This document shows, piece after piece, positions 5,753-8,549 of a stretch of 8,549 bases of DNA (the stretch's first letter is position 1; the number at the start of each line of letters is the position of its first letter). Below the pieces are notes generated by a model that was not told the origin of the DNA, did not search any database, and worked only from the letters and a program-made list of their open reading frames with translations. A program made the translations under genes and the position numbers. This DNA is from a bacterium (GTDB lineage: Bacteria; JAMCPX01), in contig JAJYYW010000041.1 in assembly GCA_021800575.1 (NCBI GenBank), forward strand, positions 1 through 8,549. Reading direction: 5' to 3'.

Positions 5753-6190
5753 ATGAAAAACAATAAACCGTTGCTGGTTGTAACCGGCGTGATTTCAATC
5801 GTGTTGGTTGCCTCTGTTCTGTATGCAGCAGGAACAAATTCACACCTCGAAAAGGCTGTTCAGACGGGCAAGGAGCTCTTTGTGCACGGTACCTTCGGCG
5901 GTAACGGCAATACCTGCGAGACCTGTCATACCGGAGGAGGTATGGTCCAGGGAAAGATGCCGAAGGGCATGATCATTCCGAGCCTTGTGAATGCAGCCGC
6001 CATTTATCCCCGGTTCAACCCAAGGGTTCATCGGGTGATAACCCTGGAGGATCAGATCAGGAATTGCATCATCGGTGCGCTGCACGGCAGGCCGCCTGCA
6101 TACGGGAGCTTTCATATGAACGCACTGGTCAGCTACATTACCTCGTTGTCCCAGGGCACACCGATCGACATGGGAGGAAAGCCGCACTAA
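5753..6190 (+). CDS. Exported monoheme cytochrome c
   Basis: A 145-residue periplasmic electron carrier. Residues 1-26 form a signal peptide or membrane anchor: KNNK, a hydrophobic core LLVVTGVISIVLVASVL, and a likely cleavage site at YAA/G. The single heme motif CETCH is at 55-59, following KELFVHGTFGGNGNT, the class I cytochrome c entry helix. The remainder (AAAIYPRFNP, VITLEDQIRNCIIGAL, HMNALVSYITSLSQGTP) resembles the cytochrome domains of the SoxX/TsdA-type thiosulfate-oxidising proteins, with Met122 a candidate axial ligand and an extra Cys105. The partner enzyme is not in the window. The start is ATG 5753, next to the G-rich ribosome binding site. It stands alone between a transposase relic and the convergent bioA. 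Electron transfer is secure; any link to sulfur metabolism is only a resemblance. Confidence 0.88.
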   Translation: MKNNKPLLVVTGVISIVLVASVLYAAGTNSHLEKAVQTGKELFVHGTFGGNGNTCETCHTGGGMVQGKMPKGMIIPSLVNAAAIYPRFNPRVHRVITLEDQIRNCIIGALHGRPPAYGSFHMNALVSYITSLSQGTPIDMGGKPH

Positions 6191-6204
6191 TCAGGAACCC
6201 TGTG

Positions 6205-6229
6205 AAGGCAGGCCAGGGATGCCTGCTTT
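6205..6229 (+). terminator. Hairpin terminator between the convergent cytochrome and bioA genes
   Basis: AAGGCAGGC (6205-6213) and GCCTGCTTT (6221-6229) form a 9-bp stem (one G-T pair) with a 7-nt loop, 15 nt after the cytochrome stop and immediately after the bioA stop on the other strand. The T-run is short (TTTCT on the plus strand), so termination may be partial. Being nearly symmetric, it could serve both genes. Confidence 0.6.
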
Positions 6230-7588
6230 CTAAGCTTCTGTAACCGTACGAATCGCCTGTTCGACGGCAGCGAGAAGCTGCGCGATCTCATGCTCTGTAA
6301 TGGAGAGCGGGGGCATGAGGACGATGACATCGTCGAGCGGCCGGAGGATGATCCCGTGCTTTCTGACCTCGGCGCATACCCGGGCACCTGTTCTGTGCTC
6401 GAACGGGAACGGTTTTTTGGTGTGTTTGTCTTTCACCAGCTCGATGCCGGTCATCATTCCGATACGGCGTACCTGTCCAACATGTTCAAGGTCTGCAATT
6501 CTTTGCAGTCCCCTGCTCAAAAGACGAATCTTGGGCTGCAGCCTGTATAATATCTTTTCTTGTTTGAAGAGTCTGAGGCTCGCTATGCCTGCGGCGACTG
6601 CCAGCGGGTTGGCCGTGTACGTGTGGCCGTGATAAAAGGTTTTTTTCTCAGCGTACTCCCCGAGAAACGCATCGTAGATCTGCTTGGTTGTGAACGTCGC
6701 TGCAAGCGGAAGATACCCGCCGCTGATCCCCTTGGCAACCGCCATGATGTCCGGCTGTACCTGTTCGTGCTCGCAGGCGAACATCTTTCCGGTTCTGCCG
6801 AACCCGGTTGCCACTTCATCCAGGATCAGCAGAACATCGTGCCTTTTTGCTATCGTCGCAGCCGCCTTCAGGTATCCCGGCGGTGATGTGATGAACCCTC
6901 CCGCAGCCTGGATCATGGGCTCGAGGATCAGGGCAGCGACCCTGCCTTCATGGTGCGCCAGGATATCGTCGATCTTCCGAACACAGGCGAGCTTGCATGA
7001 AGGGTACGCCAGCCCCAGCTCACACCGGTAACAGTACGGTGAGGGAGCTTTTACGGTCTTGAACAACAGCGGTTTGTACGTTGCATGAAACACGCCGATG
7101 CCGCCGACACTCACCGACCCGATGGTGTCACCGTGATATGCATTGTTGAGGGAGACAAAGATGTTGCGCCGGGATCTGCCCCTGTTGAACCAGTACTGAA
7201 GTGCTATCTTGATTGCGATCTCGACCGCTGTTGCGCCGCTGTCCGAGTAAAAGACCCTTTTTAACCTGTTCGGAACGATCTCGAGCAGCATGTCTGACAG
7301 GATAATCGCCCCCGGATGGCTCAGGCCGAGAAAGGTGGAATGCGCAATCCTGGTTAATTGTTCCCTGATGGCGCGGTCTATCTCTTTCTTCCGGTGGCCA
7401 TGCACAGTGGCCCACAGCGATGATACGCCGTCGAGGTATCTCCTGCCGTTCACATCGATCAGGTAATTTCCCCTGCCCCGTTCGATGATCAAGATCTCCT
7501 CGTTTTCCCAGGACTTCATCTGGGTAAAGGGGTGCCAGATGCGTGCCTTGTCAAGGTCTGCGAGCTGCTGATACGAGAGGTGCTTCAA
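6230..7588 (-). CDS. bioA: Adenosylmethionine-8-amino-7-oxononanoate aminotransferase
   Basis: BioA is a PLP enzyme that converts 8-amino-7-oxononanoate (KAPA) to 7,8-diaminopelargonate in biotin synthesis. From the TTG at 7586-7588 it has 452 residues, normal for BioA. Motifs in order: IWHPFTQM (17-24), SSLWATVHGH (56-65), HSTFLGLSHP (83-92), YSDSGATAVEIA (114-125), YHGDTIGSVSVGG (151-163), a four-Cys segment PYCYRCELG...CKLAC (Cys 186, 189, 198, 202), DEVATGFGRTG (257-267), the PLP lysine in AKGISGGYLPLAAT (K286), and HGHTYTANPLA (320-330). An ATG at 7663 would add 25 residues unlike the family and overlap ubiD by 79 nt. The TTG overlaps the ubiD TGA by 4 nt (TTGA), and GGAAGG lies about 13 nt upstream, so a coupled TTG start is preferred. 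No other biotin gene is visible in the window. Confidence 0.93.
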   Translation of the reverse strand: MKHLSYQQLADLDKARIWHPFTQMKSWENEEILIIERGRGNYLIDVNGRRYLDGVSSLWATVHGHRKKEIDRAIREQLTRIAHSTFLGLSHPGAIILSDMLLEIVPNRLKRVFYSDSGATAVEIAIKIALQYWFNRGRSRRNIFVSLNNAYHGDTIGSVSVGGIGVFHATYKPLLFKTVKAPSPYCYRCELGLAYPSCKLACVRKIDDILAHHEGRVAALILEPMIQAAGGFITSPPGYLKAAATIAKRHDVLLILDEVATGFGRTGKMFACEHEQVQPDIMAVAKGISGGYLPLAATFTTKQIYDAFLGEYAEKKTFYHGHTYTANPLAVAAGIASLRLFKQEKILYRLQPKIRLLSRGLQRIADLEHVGQVRRIGMMTGIELVKDKHTKKPFPFEHRTGARVCAEVRKHGIILRPLDDVIVLMPPLSITEHEIAQLLAAVEQAIRTVTEA

Positions 7589-8549
7589 TCGAAACCGTAG
7601 TCCTTCCAGTTTTTTGTGACCAGCGCCTTGATTTCTTCGGGCATCTCGATGACCGGCGGCCATGTGCGTTTGTGCCCTTCCTCTGCGGTCTTTTTCGTAG
7701 CGTCGATACCCATCTTTGAGCCAAAACCGGTTTCCGGTGCTGCATGGTTGAGCACATCGACCGGTCCCTGCTGGATGATAATGTCGCGCTGCGGGTCGAC
7801 GTTGTTGCCCAGTCTCCAGATAACATCGTTCATATTCTGGACATCGACGTCCTTGTCGAAGACAACGATCATCTTGGTGAGCATGAATTGTCCCAGGCCC
7901 CAGAGCGCATTGATAACCTTGCGCGCGTGCCCGGGGATGGACTTGTCGATGCTTACGAAGGCCATGTTGTGGAACACCCCTTCTATGGGGAGGTTGATAT
8001 CAACGATCTCGGGCAGGATCTTCTGGATCAGGGGCAGGAAGAGCCGTTCCGTTGCCTTGCCGATGTAACAGTCTTCCATGGGGGGTTTACCGACGATGGT
8101 GGCCGGATAGATCGCATCCCTGCGGTGCGTAATCGCGGTGATATGAAAAACCGGATACTGGTCTTCCATGGAATAATACCCCGTGTGATCTCCAAATGGT
8201 CCCTCGGTACGCAGCTCCTCAGGATCCACGTATCCTTCAAGCACGAACTCCGCATGTGCAGGTACCTCGATGTCCGAACGGATGCACTTGACCAGTTCCA
8301 CCGGCTGTCCGCGCAGGAAACCGGCAAAGACAAGCTCGTCTACGCCGTCGGGCAGGGGGGCTGTTCCCGCATAGATCATGTGCGGGTCAATCCCGATGAC
8401 AACGGCAACGTCCATTCTTTTGCCGAGCTGACGGTACTTCCTGAAGTGCGCGGCGCCGTGCTTGTGCACGTGCCAGTGCATGCCGGTTGTCCTGCCGTCG
8501 TAGACGTGCATCCTGTACATGCCGACATTGCGTTCTCCGGTCACCGGGT
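7585..8549 (-). CDS. ubiD: UbiD family prenylated-FMN decarboxylase, C-terminal two thirds
   Basis: UbiD enzymes decarboxylate aromatic or alpha,beta-unsaturated acids with prenylated FMN made by UbiX; the namesake acts on 3-polyprenyl-4-hydroxybenzoate in quinone synthesis. The frame runs off the right edge, so roughly 170 N-terminal residues are missing. About 320 remain. Family motifs are GERNVGMYRM, DGRTTGMHWHVHKHGA, APLPDGVDELVFAGFLRG, then the HAEFVLEGYVDPEE and TEGPFGDHTGYYS segments that hold the conserved active-site acidic residues, ATIVGKPPMED, KATERLFLP, EGVFHNMAFVSI, PGHARKVINALWGLGQ, LGNNVDPQRD and FGSKMGIDATKK. The GTG at 8542-8544 is an internal codon (preceded by CCG), not the start. 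In a menaquinone-using bacterium the role could be quinone biosynthesis (including an MqnL-like step of the futalosine route) or aromatic acid decarboxylation; the substrate cannot be told. It is translationally coupled to bioA. Confidence 0.93.
   Translation of the reverse strand, partial: PVTGERNVGMYRMHVYDGRTTGMHWHVHKHGAAHFRKYRQLGKRMDVAVVIGIDPHMIYAGTAPLPDGVDELVFAGFLRGQPVELVKCIRSDIEVPAHAEFVLEGYVDPEELRTEGPFGDHTGYYSMEDQYPVFHITAITHRRDAIYPATIVGKPPMEDCYIGKATERLFLPLIQKILPEIVDINLPIEGVFHNMAFVSIDKSIPGHARKVINALWGLGQFMLTKMIVVFDKDVDVQNMNDVIWRLGNNVDPQRDIIIQQGPVDVLNHAAPETGFGSKMGIDATKKTAEEGHKRTWPPVIEMPEEIKALVTKNWKDYGFD

Noticed and set aside
8542..8544. GTG as the start of ubiD
   Set aside because: The frame stays open to the window edge and the residues after it belong to the middle of UbiD, so the gene simply continues outside.

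Overview
The window looks like chromosomal DNA from an anaerobic or facultative bacterium with a menaquinone-linked, c-type-cytochrome-based electron transport chain. Desulfobacterota ('Deltaproteobacteria') or Nitrospirota are the best guesses. The reasons are an ETF operon that ends in a membrane FeS oxidoreductase of the NarI/HdrD-like type, a periplasmic monoheme cytochrome c, a UbiD decarboxylase and a B-oxidation regulator. The lineage is inferred from gene content only; there is no marker gene beyond one tRNA.

Layout. (1) Positions 1-2833, minus strand: a compact operon transcribed right to left, fadR-like TetR regulator > etfB > etfA > membrane FeS oxidoreductase (cut by the left edge). 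It is preceded by a promoter with a consensus -35 box and an 18-bp palindrome identical to the published FadR operator consensus of Bacillus. (2) Positions 2973-5246, plus strand: a small two-helix membrane protein of unknown function, a tRNA-Gly(CCC) with its own promoter, a ketopantoate-reductase-family protein starting only 28 nt after the tRNA, and a DUF72 (YecE-like) protein. (3) Positions 5247-5707: no intact gene. It holds a decayed DDE transposase fragment on the minus strand and the promoter of the next gene. (4) Positions 5753-6190, plus strand: an exported monoheme cytochrome c. (5) Positions 6230-8549, minus strand: bioA overlapping the 3' end of ubiD by 4 nt (ubiD is upstream and cut by the right edge). 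A hairpin separates bioA from the convergent cytochrome gene.

How the genes fit together. The left operon reads as a fatty-acyl-CoA-responsive electron-transfer module. Acyl-CoA dehydrogenases encoded elsewhere reduce EtfAB, and the membrane FeS oxidoreductase passes the electrons to the quinone pool. The FadR-like repressor would silence the operon, including itself, until acyl-CoA accumulates. UbiD family enzymes act in quinone biosynthesis (or other prenylated-FMN decarboxylations), BioA makes biotin, and PanE-type enzymes serve pantothenate/CoA, so much of the window deals with cofactors and respiratory electron flow. I see no defence system, CRISPR array or intact mobile element. The most distinctive features are the exact FadR-type operator, the 8-G tract used as the ribosome binding site of the cytochrome, the long inverted repeat between etfA and the FeS oxidoreductase, and the transposase relic.
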